A DNA stretch of 64,000 bases from Streptomyces gilvus (lineage in GTDB: Bacteria > Actinomycetota > Actinomycetes > Streptomycetales > Streptomycetaceae). The stretch lies in NCBI RefSeq assembly GCF_022513565.1, contig NZ_JAKWBE010000010.1, positions 210,133-274,132 of the forward strand, in the 5' to 3' direction. The notes below the pieces were generated by a model. It was not told the origin of the DNA. It made no database searches and saw only the letters and a program-made list of their open reading frames with translations. A program made the translations under genes and the position numbers. Each line of letters starts with the position of its first letter. Position 1 is the first letter of the stretch. Positions 42,215 through 51,371 of the stretch are shown here, in pieces.

Positions 42215-42900
42215 GCCAGCCCGTATCCGACACCACGCCGCGTGGTGATCACCGGCGGTCCCAGGGCGTCCAGCTTGCGCCGCAGATAGCTGATGTAGGT
42301 CTCCACGACGGTCGACTCCTGCGGGGTGTGCTCGTACTGCCAGACGTGCCGCAGCAGTTGCTCCTTGGGCACGATCCGGCCGCCGTTGCGGACCAGGAAG
42401 CGCAGCAGCGCGTACTCGGTGGGGGTCAGCTCCACGCTGCGGCCCGCGCGGCGCACGCTGTACGTCGTCTCGTCCAGCTCCAGGTCGCCGTAGCGCAGGG
42501 GCGGCCGCTGCGACAGGACGTCCGCCGGGCGGGTGCGGCGCAGCACCGCCGTGATGCGGGCGACCACCTCGTCGATGTTGAACGGCTTGGTGATGTAGTC
42601 GTCGCCGAAGCCGAGGGCGCCGACGATCTCGGCCGGCGAGTCGCGCGCGGTGAGGAAGACGAGCGCCAGCTCCGGCCGCTCGGCGCGCAGTTCACGCCCG
42701 AGCGCCCGCCCGTCCCCGTCCGGCAGCATGACGTCGAGCAGCGCCACGTCCGCCCAGGTGCGCCCGGCGAGCGCGCGGGCCTCGCGGACGGTGCCCGCGA
42801 CCATCACCTCGAACCGGTGGTAGCGCAGCGCGATGGCGAGGACGTCCGCGATGCTCGGCTCGTCCTCCACCACCAGCACGGTGCCTGGAGCCGTCGTCAT
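42211..42900 (-). CDS. OmpR/PhoB-family response regulator
   Basis: The 229-residue protein has a receiver domain (EDE at 12-14, phospho-Asp56 in LLDVMLPD, TARD, and KPF in GDDYITKPFN). A winged-helix output domain follows, with TPTEYALLRFLVRNGGRIVPKEQLL and VVETYISYLRRKLDALG. The ATG at 42900 is 157 bp from the divergent MMPL transporter start, so the intergenic region probably contains its binding sites. Confidence 0.96.
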   Translation of the reverse strand: MTTAPGTVLVVEDEPSIADVLAIALRYHRFEVMVAGTVREARALAGRTWADVALLDVMLPDGDGRALGRELRAERPELALVFLTARDSPAEIVGALGFGDDYITKPFNIDEVVARITAVLRRTRPADVLSQRPPLRYGDLELDETTYSVRRAGRSVELTPTEYALLRFLVRNGGRIVPKEQLLRHVWQYEHTPQESTVVETYISYLRRKLDALGPPVITTRRGVGYGLA

Positions 42901-43057
42901 GCCCCCAGTATCGGCCGGGCCACTGACAGCTGGGTCCACAACGCTCTTTGGAGTTCCTTGAGAGTCATGGCGCGTTCCCTCCACGCGCGAGCGGCACCGC
43001 CAATCCTGGTGCCAGGACCTGGGGGACCGACCGACGACCGAGTAAGGAGCTTTGATC

Positions 43058-45475
43058 GTGGCGGCATTGGCACGGTGGTGCTATCGGCACCGGCTGGTGG
43101 TCCTGTTGCTGTGGGTGGGGGCGCTGTTCGGCCTGGGCTTCTCGGCGTCCACGGCGGGGACGAACTACGCGAACGTCTTCTCCCTCCCCGACACGGACTC
43201 CAAGAGCGCGTACGACCTGATGCAGAAGGCCTTCCCGGCCACCTCGGGCGACACCGACACCGTGGTGTGGAAGGTCGACCAGGGCTCGGTGCGGGACAAG
43301 GCGGTCCAGGACCGCGTCCAGCCGGCCCTCGACAGGATCGCGAAGATGCCCGGCGTGGGCGCGGTGACCAGCCCGTACGCCGGAGCGCGGGGAGCGGCGC
43401 AGATCAGCCGTGACGGCACGATCGCCTATGCCCAGCTCACCTTCGCCAAGCAGGCGAACGAGGTGCCCAAGGACCTCGTCCAGAACGTCGCCGACACCGC
43501 GCACGGCGCCGCACGACAGGGCCTGAAGGTCGAGCTGGGCGGACAGGCGATCCAGCGCGTCGAGCAGCCCCCGCAGGGCCTGTCGGAGATGGTCGGCATC
43601 GTCGCGGCGGCCCTCGTGCTGTTCCTGGCCTTCGGCTCCTTCTTCGCCATGCTGCTGCCGATCGCCATCGCGATCTTCGGGGTCGGTATGGGCCTGTTCT
43701 CCACCCAACTGCTCAGCCACACCACCGACGTCCCCGACATCGCCCCGCTCCTCGCCTCCCTGATCGGCCTCGGTGTCGGCATCGACTACGCCCTGTTCAT
43801 CGTCACCCGGCACCGGCGGGGCATCCTGCGCGGCCTGGACCCCGAGGAGTCGGCGGTCACGGCCCTCAACACCTCCGGCCGGGCCGTGCTGTTCGCCGGC
43901 GGAACCGTCTGCATCGCGCTGGCCGGCATGCTCGTGACGCGGCTGCGCTTCCTGGACGGCGTCGTCATCGCCACCTCCCTGACGGTCGTGCTCAGCGTCC
44001 TGGCCGCCACGACCCTGCTCCCGGCCCTGCTCGGCTTCCTGGGCCCGCGGGTGCTCAGCCGCCGCCAGCGGCGCAGGCTCGCCGCCGAGGGCCCCGAGCC
44101 GGAGCGGGCCAGCGGTCTCGCCGCCCGCTGGTCGGCGAACGTCGAGAAGCGTCCCCGCAGGATCGCCGCGCTCGCCCTGGTCGTCATGGCCGTCCTCGCC
44201 GTCCCCGTGCTGTCGCTGCGCCTCGGCGCCACCGACCAGGGCAACGACGACGCGTCCACGACCACCCGCAAGGCCTACGACCTGCTCGCCGAGGGCTTCG
44301 GGCCCGGCTTCAACGGCCCCCTCCAGGTCGTCACGAAGAGCGGTGACACGTCCGCGCTGGTCAAGGGGATCGAGTCGACGTCCGGCGTGGCCCGGGTCGC
44401 GCCCTTCCCGCCCGTCAAGGGCGTCACGGTGATCCAGGTCATCCCGAAGACCTCACCTCAGTCCAAGGAGACGGACGACCTGATCGACACCCTGCGGGAC
44501 AAGGTGATCCCGCAGGCGGGCGCGGAAGCGCACGTGGGCGGTGTGACCGCGATCTCCAAGGACTTCGCGTCGGTCACCGGCAACCGTCTGCCCGTGTTCA
44601 TCGGGACCATCATCGGCCTGGGCTTCCTGCTGCTGCTGATCGCCTTCCGCTCCCTGGTGGTCCCCCTGACGGCGGCCCTGATGAACCTGATCGCCGCGGC
44701 GGCCTCCTTCGGCATCCTCGTCGCGGTGTTCCAGTGGGGCTGGGGCCTGGACCTGCTGGGCCTCGGCAAGGAGGGCCCGATCAACGCGTTCCTCCCGGTC
44801 ATCATGCTCTCCCTGCTCTTTGGCCTGTCGATGGACTACCAGGTGTTCCTGGTGAGCCGGATGCACGAGGAGTGGGTCCACACCCGCGACAACGCGCGCG
44901 CGGTGCGGGTCGGCCTTGCGGAGACCAGCCGGGTCATCAACTCCGCGGCCCTGATCATGGTCTGCGTCTTCCTGGCCTTCGTCCTGAGCGGCAACTCGGG
45001 GGCGGCGGTGGCGGGCGTCGGGCTGGCCGCCGCGGTCGCCCTGGACGCGTTCATCCTGCGTACGGCACTGGTACCGGCGGCGATGCATCTGCTCGGGAAT
45101 TCCAACTGGTGGCTGCCGGGCCGGCTCGACAAACGGCTCCCGCATCTCGCGGTGGAGCCGAAGGAGGAGGCACCGGAGGCACCGGCGACCGGGGAGGGTC
45201 CCGCCTCGGTGATCCACGGTTTCATCCGGACGGTCGACGGTGAGCCGGTGGACGGCGCCTCGGTGACGCTGCTGTCGAAGGGCGGGCGTCAACTGGACCG
45301 GGTGACGTCCCTCGCGGACGGCTCGTACATCGTGTCGGTGCCGGAACCGGGCGCGTACCTGCTGGCGACGACGGCCCCGTCGTACGGGTCACGGGCGGCG
45401 CACGTGGTGGTGGCCGAGGGGCCGCTGGTGTACGACGTGGAGTTGGCCGAGGGTGAGGTGGACGCGGTCAACTAG
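43058..45475 (+). CDS. MMPL/RND transporter with a C-terminal transthyretin-like domain
   Basis: I prefer the GTG at 43058, 8 bp after AAGGAG, to the TTG at 43052; it gives 805 residues. The transporter part has about 12 helices in two repeats with large outer loops; conserved membrane Asp-Tyr pairs are LIGLGVGIDYALFIVTRHR and LLFGLSMDYQVFLVSRMHEEW. It would export a lipid or hydrophobic drug with proton motive force, as ActII-3 or MmpL proteins do. The last 90 residues (VIHGFIRTVDGEPVDGASV, DGSYIVSVPEPGAYLLAT) form a carboxypeptidase-regulatory/transthyretin-like beta-sandwich after the final helix, which is not part of ordinary MMPL proteins. Confidence 0.92.
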   Translation: MAALARWCYRHRLVVLLLWVGALFGLGFSASTAGTNYANVFSLPDTDSKSAYDLMQKAFPATSGDTDTVVWKVDQGSVRDKAVQDRVQPALDRIAKMPGVGAVTSPYAGARGAAQISRDGTIAYAQLTFAKQANEVPKDLVQNVADTAHGAARQGLKVELGGQAIQRVEQPPQGLSEMVGIVAAALVLFLAFGSFFAMLLPIAIAIFGVGMGLFSTQLLSHTTDVPDIAPLLASLIGLGVGIDYALFIVTRHRRGILRGLDPEESAVTALNTSGRAVLFAGGTVCIALAGMLVTRLRFLDGVVIATSLTVVLSVLAATTLLPALLGFLGPRVLSRRQRRRLAAEGPEPERASGLAARWSANVEKRPRRIAALALVVMAVLAVPVLSLRLGATDQGNDDASTTTRKAYDLLAEGFGPGFNGPLQVVTKSGDTSALVKGIESTSGVARVAPFPPVKGVTVIQVIPKTSPQSKETDDLIDTLRDKVIPQAGAEAHVGGVTAISKDFASVTGNRLPVFIGTIIGLGFLLLLIAFRSLVVPLTAALMNLIAAAASFGILVAVFQWGWGLDLLGLGKEGPINAFLPVIMLSLLFGLSMDYQVFLVSRMHEEWVHTRDNARAVRVGLAETSRVINSAALIMVCVFLAFVLSGNSGAAVAGVGLAAAVALDAFILRTALVPAAMHLLGNSNWWLPGRLDKRLPHLAVEPKEEAPEAPATGEGPASVIHGFIRTVDGEPVDGASVTLLSKGGRQLDRVTSLADGSYIVSVPEPGAYLLATTAPSYGSRAAHVVVAEGPLVYDVELAEGEVDAVN

Positions 45476-46073
45476 CCTTCTTCTGCGCGGCCTTGAGGAC
45501 CTCGTCCACGTCGAGGGTGACCTTGGCGTCGATCGACTCGGGCAGCGTGACGGTCTCGCCGGGGGAGTACGGGCGGTGACTCTCGTACTCGTCCCCGGCG
45601 GGATCCGTCAGGAGGTGGAGCCGCTGGTGCTTGCGATCGACGATCACATAAACAGGAATCCTGGCGCTGGCGTACGCCCTTACCTTGTCGCGCAGGTCGG
45701 TCCGGTAGTTGGTGGAGGTGACCTCCACGACCAGACGAAAACAGACGGGGTCGTAGCAGTTGTTCTCCACGTAGTGGTCTGTGAAATCCGCATCGACCAA
45801 GGAAAGGTCCGGGACCGCGTAGTCCTCGGTGCCGGTCGGTAGCCAGAGGCCGATGCCCTGGACCACCTTCGACGTCACTCCATGGAGGCCGGCGGCCATC
45901 AAGGGCAGCATGAGGTCGGTCAGGGCTACGCCGTGCGGGCCGTCCGGGGGCGGGGACACGATGATCTGGCCTCCGATGATCTCGACGCGGTAGCCCGGCA
46001 GGCGATCCAAGATCCGGTTCGCCTCCGCGATCAGCGGGCGGCCGTGGGGCCGCTCGACGGATGCTGCGGACAT
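45468..46073 (-). CDS. Uma2-family putative restriction-endonuclease-fold nuclease (DUF820)
   Basis: The ATG at 46073 gives 201 residues. The PD-(D/E)xK layout is seen in AVPDLSLVDAD, LVVEVTSTNYRTDLRDKVRAYASARIPVYVIVDRK, where Asp, Glu and Lys are in the usual order. Uma2 proteins are very common in actinomycetes and cyanobacteria as multi-copy, solitary genes; the function is not established. Its stop overlaps the convergent MMPL transporter gene by 8 bp. Confidence 0.88.
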   Translation of the reverse strand: MSAASVERPHGRPLIAEANRILDRLPGYRVEIIGGQIIVSPPPDGPHGVALTDLMLPLMAAGLHGVTSKVVQGIGLWLPTGTEDYAVPDLSLVDADFTDHYVENNCYDPVCFRLVVEVTSTNYRTDLRDKVRAYASARIPVYVIVDRKHQRLHLLTDPAGDEYESHRPYSPGETVTLPESIDAKVTLDVDEVLKAAQKKAS

Positions 46074-46326
46074 CGCGTGCCTCCCGTGGGCTGGTGTCGA
46101 GAGCATCATCGTAGGCAGGTGAGGGCCCGAACGTCCCGTTCAGGTCCCCTTCACCCGATCGTGGATCATGACCGCCCGCCGCCCCCGGCCGCGGCAGCGC
46201 CTTCGTCATCCCCGGCAGGAAGTCCGTGAACAGCTCGTGCACCTCCCGCACCAGCGGCCGCAGCACCCGGAACCCCGCCAGGGACACGCCACGGGCCGTC
46301 AGTCGTGAGGTCAGTCAGCTGTGAGG
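46074..46326. other. Intergenic region without a supported gene
   Basis: On the minus strand a GTG at 46287 opens a frame beginning VSLAGFRVLRPLVREVHELF with sensible codon use for about 40 codons, after which it loses coding character and runs on over the Uma2 gene in the wrong frame. It may be the remnant of a gene. Nothing else is visible. Confidence 0.4.
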
Positions 46327-46911
46327 TCACATGCTGCTGAGTGAACGGGCGTAGTTGATCTGGCCCATGACCGCGGGGAAGGTGTGCGGGCCGAGGGCCG
46401 GGACCATCGTCGAGTGGTGCCGGCCCGCGCTGGTCACGGTGACCTGGATGAAGCCCGTGGTCGTCTTCTCCTTCATCAGGAGGAAGAACAAACCGAGCAG
46501 ACAGAAGATGAAGAAGATGATCGCGAGCACGATGGCGACCGTCGGGATCTTCTCCTCGGTGTGCGACATGTCGGTGGCGTTCCACACCGCGCCGCGCAGC
46601 GGCATGGTGCCGGCGGGCGTGATGATCTGGTCGCCCATCACCGTGATGTCCCCGATGGCCAGCACCGGCGCACCACCCATGGGGGCCGGCGCACCCGGCT
46701 GCTGCGGGAAGCCGTAGGCAGGAGTGGCGGGTTGCCCGGGGTAGCCGTACGCCGGTGCGGCGGGCTGCTGCGGATAGCCGTAACCGGGCGCGGAGTTGGG
46801 ATAGCCGTACCCCGGCGCAGGCGTCGTCGGAGGGGTCGTCGGAGGCTGTGCGGGCGGCTTGCCCGGACCCCACTCACCCGTCCCGTCCTGATACGGATTC
46901 GGCTCGCTCAT
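46327..46911 (-). CDS. Membrane protein with PGYGYP-repeat N-terminus
   Basis: The 194-residue protein has a disordered N-terminus made of repeats of (A/S)xGYGYP and PAYGYPGQ (residues 33-75), a short strand-rich domain (VLAIGDITVMGDQIITPAGTMPLRGAVW), and one transmembrane helix (TVAIVLAIIFFIFCLLGLFFLLM). After it come LMKEKTTTGFIQVTVTSAGRHHSTMVPAL and the family-type end. The arrangement resembles Streptomyces proteins with a short PH-like or bactofilin-like domain followed by a membrane anchor. Function unknown. Confidence 0.85.
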   Translation of the reverse strand: MSEPNPYQDGTGEWGPGKPPAQPPTTPPTTPAPGYGYPNSAPGYGYPQQPAAPAYGYPGQPATPAYGFPQQPGAPAPMGGAPVLAIGDITVMGDQIITPAGTMPLRGAVWNATDMSHTEEKIPTVAIVLAIIFFIFCLLGLFFLLMKEKTTTGFIQVTVTSAGRHHSTMVPALGPHTFPAVMGQINYARSLSSM

Positions 46912-46956
46912 GCTCGTCCCCCGTCTGTCGCCGTAACCGGATCAGGTTATACCGAG

Positions 46957-46997
46957 CGAGGGGCCGCCCCTCCCCGGCTGGGAGGAACGGCCCCTCG
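46957..46997 (-). terminator. Terminator hairpin at the end of the sdh operon
   Basis: CGAGGGGCCG at 46957-46966 pairs with CGGCCCCTCG at 46988-46997; the 21-nt loop itself holds a GGGAGG/CCTCCC-like inner stem. It lies 39 bp after the sdhB stop and before the next minus-strand gene. Confidence 0.7.
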
Positions 46998-47036
46998 TCG
47001 TAGGGCTTTTGACGCGCGAGCGCCGAGGACGCCCGA

Positions 47037-47810
47037 TCAGAAGCGGCGGGTGATCAGGGCCCGCTTCACTTCCTGGATCGCCTTGGTGACCTCGATGCCT
47101 CGGGGGCAGGCGTCCGTGCAGTTGAAGGTCGTGCGGCAGCGCCAGACGCCGTCGCGGTCGTTGAGGATCTCCAGGCGCTGCTCGCCCGCCTCGTCACGCG
47201 AGTCGAAGATGAAGCGGTGCGCGTTGACGATGGCGGCCGGGCCGAAGTACTGGCCGTCGTTCCAGAAGACCGGGCACGAGGAGGTGCAGGCCGCGCAGAG
47301 GATGCACTTCGTCGTGTCGTCGAAGCGCTCGCGGTCCTCCGCCGTCTGCAGCCGCTCGCGCGTGGGCTCGTTCGTGTCCTTCGTGATGAGGAAGGGCATG
47401 ACGTCCCGGTACGCCTGGAAGAACGGCTCCATGTCCACGACCAGGTCCTTCAGGACCGTGAGGCCCTTGATGGGCTCGACCGTGATCGGCTTCTCGGGGT
47501 TGATGTCCTTGATGAGGGTCTTGCAGGCAAGCCGGTTCTTGCCGTTGATCCGCATCGCGTCCGAACCGCAGATGCCGTGCGCGCAGGAGCGGCGGAAGGT
47601 CAGCGTGCCGTCGACGTCCCACTTGATCTTGTGGAGGCCGTCGAGGACGCGCTCCTTCGGGTCGATCTCCAGCTGGAAGTCTTCCCAGACCGCCTCGGCC
47701 GAGACCTCCGGGTTGAAGCGGCGGATCCGGAAGGTGACCGTGATGTAGGGGGAGTCGGCGAAGCCGGGCTCGGGGGCCGCGTCCGCCTTCTCCAGGGTCG
47801 GAGTTGCCAT
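47037..47810 (-). CDS. sdhB: Succinate dehydrogenase iron-sulfur subunit
   Basis: The 257-residue protein carries the three Fe-S clusters. The [2Fe-2S] loop is RSCAHGICGSDAM, with Asp in the fourth position as in the E. coli enzyme; CILCAACTSSCP and CRTTFNCTDACPRG supply the [4Fe-4S] and [3Fe-4S] ligands. It passes electrons from SdhA to quinone at the membrane. The start overlaps the sdhA stop by 1 bp. It is the last gene of the sdhCDAB operon. Confidence 0.97.
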   Translation of the reverse strand: MATPTLEKADAAPEPGFADSPYITVTFRIRRFNPEVSAEAVWEDFQLEIDPKERVLDGLHKIKWDVDGTLTFRRSCAHGICGSDAMRINGKNRLACKTLIKDINPEKPITVEPIKGLTVLKDLVVDMEPFFQAYRDVMPFLITKDTNEPTRERLQTAEDRERFDDTTKCILCAACTSSCPVFWNDGQYFGPAAIVNAHRFIFDSRDEAGEQRLEILNDRDGVWRCRTTFNCTDACPRGIEVTKAIQEVKRALITRRF

Positions 47811-49564
47811 CAGTACTTACGCTCCATCGGCTGGTAGCGGGTCTGGACGACCGGCTTGTAGTCCAGGCGCACGGTCTCGGTGCCGTCGTCGCCCACCTCG
47901 CGGTACGCCATGGTGTGGCGCATGAAGTTGACGTCGTCGCGGTTCGGGTAGTCCTCGCGGTAGTGACCGCCGCGGGACTCCTTGCGGGCCAGCGCGGAGA
48001 CCGCCATCACCTCGGCCAGCTCCAGCAGGTTGCCCAGCTCGATGGCCTCCAGCAGGTCCGTGTTGAACCGCTTGCCCTTGTCCTGGATCGCGACGTTCTT
48101 GTAGCGCTCGCGCAGTTCGGCGATCTTCTCGACGGCCGTCTTGATCGTCTGCTCGGTGCGGAACACCATGACGTTGGCGTCCATGGTCTCCTGCAGCTCA
48201 CGGCGGAGCACGGAGACCCGCTCGGTCCCCGTCGACGTGCGCAGCTGCTCGATCGTCGAGACCACCAGCTCGGCCGGGTTCTCCGGCAGCTCGACGAAGT
48301 CGGCCTTCTGGCTGTACTCCGCCGCCGCGATGCCGGCCCGGCGGCCGAAGACGTTGATGTCGAGCAGTGAGTTCGTGCCCAGACGGTTCGCGCCGTGCAC
48401 CGAGACGCAGGCGACCTCGCCGGCCGCGTACAGGCCGGGGACGACCGTGGTGTTGTCCGCCAGGACCTCACCCTCGACGTTCGTCGGGATGCCGCCCATC
48501 GCGTAGTGCGCGGTGGGCTGGATCGGGATCGGGTCCGTGTACGGCTCGATGCCCAGGTAGGTGCGCGCGAACTCGGTGATGTCCGGCAGCTTGGCGTCCA
48601 GCTGCTCCGGCGGCAGGTGCGTGAGGTCGAGGTAGACGTGGTCGCCCTCGGGACCGCAGCCCCGTCCCTCGCGGATCTCCGTGTAGATGGAGCGCGAGAC
48701 GACGTCACGGGACGCGAGGTCCTTCATGACCGGCGCGTACTTCTCCATGAAGCGCTCGCCGTCCTTGTTGCGCAGGATGCCGCCCTCACCGCGGGCGCCC
48801 TCCGTCAGCAGGATGCCCATGCGCCAGATGCCGGTCGGGTGGAACTGGAAGAACTCCATGTCCTCCAGCGGCAGCCCGCGACGGTAGACGGCGGCCTGGC
48901 CGTCACCGGTCAGGGTGTGCGCGTTCGACGTCACCTTGAAGAACTTGCCGCAGCCGCCGGACGCGTAGATCACGGCCTTCGCCTGGAAGACGTGGAGCTC
49001 GCCGGTCGCCAGCTCGTACGCCACGACACCGGCGGACTTCTTGACGCCGTCGACCTCGGTGATCAGCTGGTCCAGGACGTAGAACTCGTTGAAGAACTCC
49101 ACGCCCTCCTTGACACAGTTCTGGTAGAGCGTCTGCAGGATCATGTGGCCGGTGCGGTCGGCCGCGTAGCAGGACCGGCGGACCGGCGCCTCGCCGTGGT
49201 TACGGCTGTGACCGCCGAAGCGGCGCTGGTCGATCGTGCCGTTCGGGGTGCGGTTGAACGGCAGGCCCATCTTCTCCAGGTCGAGGACCGAGTCGATGGC
49301 CTCCTTCGCCAGGATCTCGGCGGCGTCCTGGTCGACCAGGTAGTCACCGCCCTTGACCGTGTCGAAGGTGTGCCACTCCCAGTTGTCCTCCTCCACGTTC
49401 GCCAGCGCGGCGGCCATGCCGCCCTGCGCGGCGCCCGTGTGGGAGCGGGTGGGGTAGAGCTTGGTCAGCACGGCGGTGCGGCTGCGCTTGGTGGACTCGA
49501 TGGCCGCGCGCATGCCCGCGCCGCCGGCGCCGACGATGACGGTGTCGTACTTGTGGATCTTCAT
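47810..49564 (-). CDS. sdhA: Succinate dehydrogenase flavoprotein subunit
   Basis: The 584-residue protein has the FAD fold YDTVIVGAGGAGMRAAIE at the start, the covalent flavin site in RSHTGAAQGGMAAAL, and the dicarboxylate site region in QRRFGGHSRNHGEAPVRRSCYAADRTGH. HPTGIW and GANRLGTNSLLDINVFGRRAG are also typical. It oxidises succinate to fumarate in the TCA cycle. Length is normal for actinobacterial SdhA. Confidence 0.98.
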   Translation of the reverse strand: MKIHKYDTVIVGAGGAGMRAAIESTKRSRTAVLTKLYPTRSHTGAAQGGMAAALANVEEDNWEWHTFDTVKGGDYLVDQDAAEILAKEAIDSVLDLEKMGLPFNRTPNGTIDQRRFGGHSRNHGEAPVRRSCYAADRTGHMILQTLYQNCVKEGVEFFNEFYVLDQLITEVDGVKKSAGVVAYELATGELHVFQAKAVIYASGGCGKFFKVTSNAHTLTGDGQAAVYRRGLPLEDMEFFQFHPTGIWRMGILLTEGARGEGGILRNKDGERFMEKYAPVMKDLASRDVVSRSIYTEIREGRGCGPEGDHVYLDLTHLPPEQLDAKLPDITEFARTYLGIEPYTDPIPIQPTAHYAMGGIPTNVEGEVLADNTTVVPGLYAAGEVACVSVHGANRLGTNSLLDINVFGRRAGIAAAEYSQKADFVELPENPAELVVSTIEQLRTSTGTERVSVLRRELQETMDANVMVFRTEQTIKTAVEKIAELRERYKNVAIQDKGKRFNTDLLEAIELGNLLELAEVMAVSALARKESRGGHYREDYPNRDDVNFMRHTMAYREVGDDGTETVRLDYKPVVQTRYQPMERKY

Positions 49565-49583
49565 GATTCTCGCAGCCCCGTGC

Positions 49584-50066
49584 CTAGCGGATGTTCGGGT
49601 CGAAGGTGAAGATCACCAGCGTGCCCAGCAGGATGGTGAACACCGTGGCGGTGTAGAGCAGGCCCTTGAGCCACAGCCGGGTGTTCGCGCGCTCCGCGTA
49701 GTCGTTGATGACCGTGCGCAGGCCGTTGGCGCCGTGCAGCATCGCGAGCCAGAGCATCAGCAGGTCCCAGACCTGCCAGAAGGGGCTCGCCCAGCGGCCG
49801 GCCACGAAGGCGAAGCCGATCTTGGACACGCCGCCGTCGAGCACGAGCTGGATCAGCAGGTGGCCGAGGACCAGGACGACCAGGACGATGCCGGACAGCC
49901 GCATGAAGAGCCAGCCGTACATCTCGAAGTTGCCCCGGGTGGACTTCGGGGTCTTCTTGGTGCGCTTGCGCGGGACCTCGATGAGGGGTGCCGGGTTGTC
50001 GACGTTGTAGAGGGACGCGCCCTCGACCGGGCCGACGCCGGAAGCGGTGGATTCGGTGGTGGCCAT
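49584..50066 (-). CDS. sdhD: Succinate dehydrogenase membrane anchor subunit SdhD
   Basis: The 160-residue protein has a hydrophilic N-terminus of about 48 residues and three helices: LFMRLSGIVLVVLVLGHLLIQLV, WDLLMLWLAMLHGANGLRTVI, and LYTATVFTILLGTLVIF. The heme/quinone region HGANGLRTVINDYAE is typical of actinobacterial SdhD. It anchors the SdhAB head in the membrane. Confidence 0.93.
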   Translation of the reverse strand: MATTESTASGVGPVEGASLYNVDNPAPLIEVPRKRTKKTPKSTRGNFEMYGWLFMRLSGIVLVVLVLGHLLIQLVLDGGVSKIGFAFVAGRWASPFWQVWDLLMLWLAMLHGANGLRTVINDYAERANTRLWLKGLLYTATVFTILLGTLVIFTFDPNIR

Positions 50067-50071
50067 CGGTG

Positions 50072-50452
50072 TCAGCTCCCGAACAGTTCACGAGCGGCGT
50101 GGCCGAGGACGGGGTAGATCGCCCCGATCATCAGCACGACCCAGATGCCCACGACGGACCAGAGCATCTGCTTCTGGTAGCGCGGGCCCTTCGACCAGAA
50201 GTCGACGGCGATGACGCGCAGGCCGTTGAGCGCGTGGAAGAGGATGGCGGCGACGAGGCCGTACTCCAGCAGTCCCACGATCGGGGTCTTGTACGTGGCT
50301 ACGACCTTGTCGTAGTCCTCGGGAGACACACGGACGAGAGCGGTGTCCAGCACGTGAACGAACAGGAAGAAGAAGATGAGGACGCCGGTGACTCGGTGAG
50401 CCACCCAGGACCACATTCCTTCCCGGCCGCGGTACAGCGTTCCAGCCGGCAC
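50072..50452 (-). CDS. sdhC: Succinate dehydrogenase cytochrome b556 subunit SdhC
   Basis: The 126-residue protein starts MPAGTLYRGREGMWSWVAHRVTGVL, the family N-terminus with a quinone-site Ser/His-Arg, followed by helices IFFFLFVHVLDTALV (likely heme His in FVHVLD), LVAAILFHALNGLRVIAVDF and MLWSVVGIWVVLMIGAIY. It is the first gene of the operon; its promoter lies in the 251-bp gap to uraD. Confidence 0.93.
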   Translation of the reverse strand: MPAGTLYRGREGMWSWVAHRVTGVLIFFFLFVHVLDTALVRVSPEDYDKVVATYKTPIVGLLEYGLVAAILFHALNGLRVIAVDFWSKGPRYQKQMLWSVVGIWVVLMIGAIYPVLGHAARELFGS

Positions 50453-50703
50453 GGAAGTCCCTCCGGGAGCGGGGATTGGGGCCGCGCCGGCTTGTGCTGT
50501 CGGTCGGGCCCGGCCGGGTACGGTCCACCGGCCCCCAGCATCCTAACGACGGTTGCCTGCGGCGCTTACGCCGGGCCTACCGGTGTGATCAAAGTGGCAC
50601 GCGGATGGGTGAGCTTTGCGGCTTCTGGGGAGGGGGGTCCTGTTATTCGCCGGGTGCGGGGTCGTTGTGGCTGGTCGCGCCCACGCGGCGGTAGCCGCAC
50701 ATG
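50453..50703. promoter_or_regulatory. Upstream region of the sdh operon
   Basis: This region should hold the sdhC promoter. I see GAGCGGGGATTGGG and TGTGATCAAAGTGGCAC but no operator I can name. No gene is supported. Confidence 0.4.
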
Positions 50704-51216
50704 TCACAGCCCCGCGCCCCTCAGGAGATCGCCGAGCCGCCCCTTTGCCAGGCGCCGGAGTTCCTCTGCTGCCACCACCCGCTCCTCCTCCGGATCGTTT
50801 GTCAAACGTGACCGGATGGCTGCCAGGACGTGGTCCAGGACCTCGTCCGGGGTCAGGCCGGCGACGCAGATCACGAAGGCGTGGCCGAATTTTGTCTCGT
50901 ATGCGGCTTGTGCCGCTCTCATTGCGGTATGGGCGGCCGAGTAGGTGCCGTCGGGTAGCGTGGGGAGGGTCTCGGCGGCCAGGGCCTCCGAGAGGTCCGC
51001 CGGGCTCAGGTCGTACGCCGCCTCGTCGGAGGCGGCCAGCAGCGCGGCGATGTCCGGGTAGGGGCGGTGGTCCGCCACCCGGTGGGCCCAGCGGGGGCTG
51101 CGGAGGCAGTCCAGGAGGAGTTTGCGGGCGTCGTCGGCCGGGGCCGTGTTGAAGACGTCCAGGAGCGTGGGCAGCGTCGGTATGGCCGCTCGGCCGGGAA
51201 GGTGTGTGGGCGTCAC
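50704..51216 (-). CDS. uraD: 2-oxo-4-hydroxy-4-carboxy-5-ureidoimidazoline (OHCU) decarboxylase
   Basis: The 170-residue protein fits the OHCU decarboxylase family: LLDVFNTAPADDARKLLLDCLRSPRW at the start, the catalytic His in VADHRPYPDIAALL, the middle helix ALAAETLPTLPDG, and KFGHAFVICVAGLTPDEVLDHV. It decarboxylates OHCU to S-allantoin in urate breakdown. It stands alone here; the other urate genes (urate oxidase, HIU hydrolase) are not in the window. Confidence 0.9.
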   Translation of the reverse strand: MTPTHLPGRAAIPTLPTLLDVFNTAPADDARKLLLDCLRSPRWAHRVADHRPYPDIAALLAASDEAAYDLSPADLSEALAAETLPTLPDGTYSAAHTAMRAAQAAYETKFGHAFVICVAGLTPDEVLDHVLAAIRSRLTNDPEEERVVAAEELRRLAKGRLGDLLRGAGL

Positions 51217-51371
51217 GTGTGTTTCGACAGGGGAAGCTGTGAGAGGTGTGACCTCACGTTATCGACAGTGGGCATGACGTGTCCGACGGATGCCCGAATT
51301 TCACCCGCAGGGGAGAGTTTCGGAACGCTTGGTGGACCGTCGCGTCCGCCTGGGAGCCTTAGGTTGGCGGT

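Noticed and set aside
46138..46290. Short minus-strand gene beginning VSLAGFRVLRPLVREVHELF
   Set aside because: Only about 40 codons look coding, there is no clear ribosome site, and the frame then runs on over the Uma2 gene; kept only as a possible remnant.
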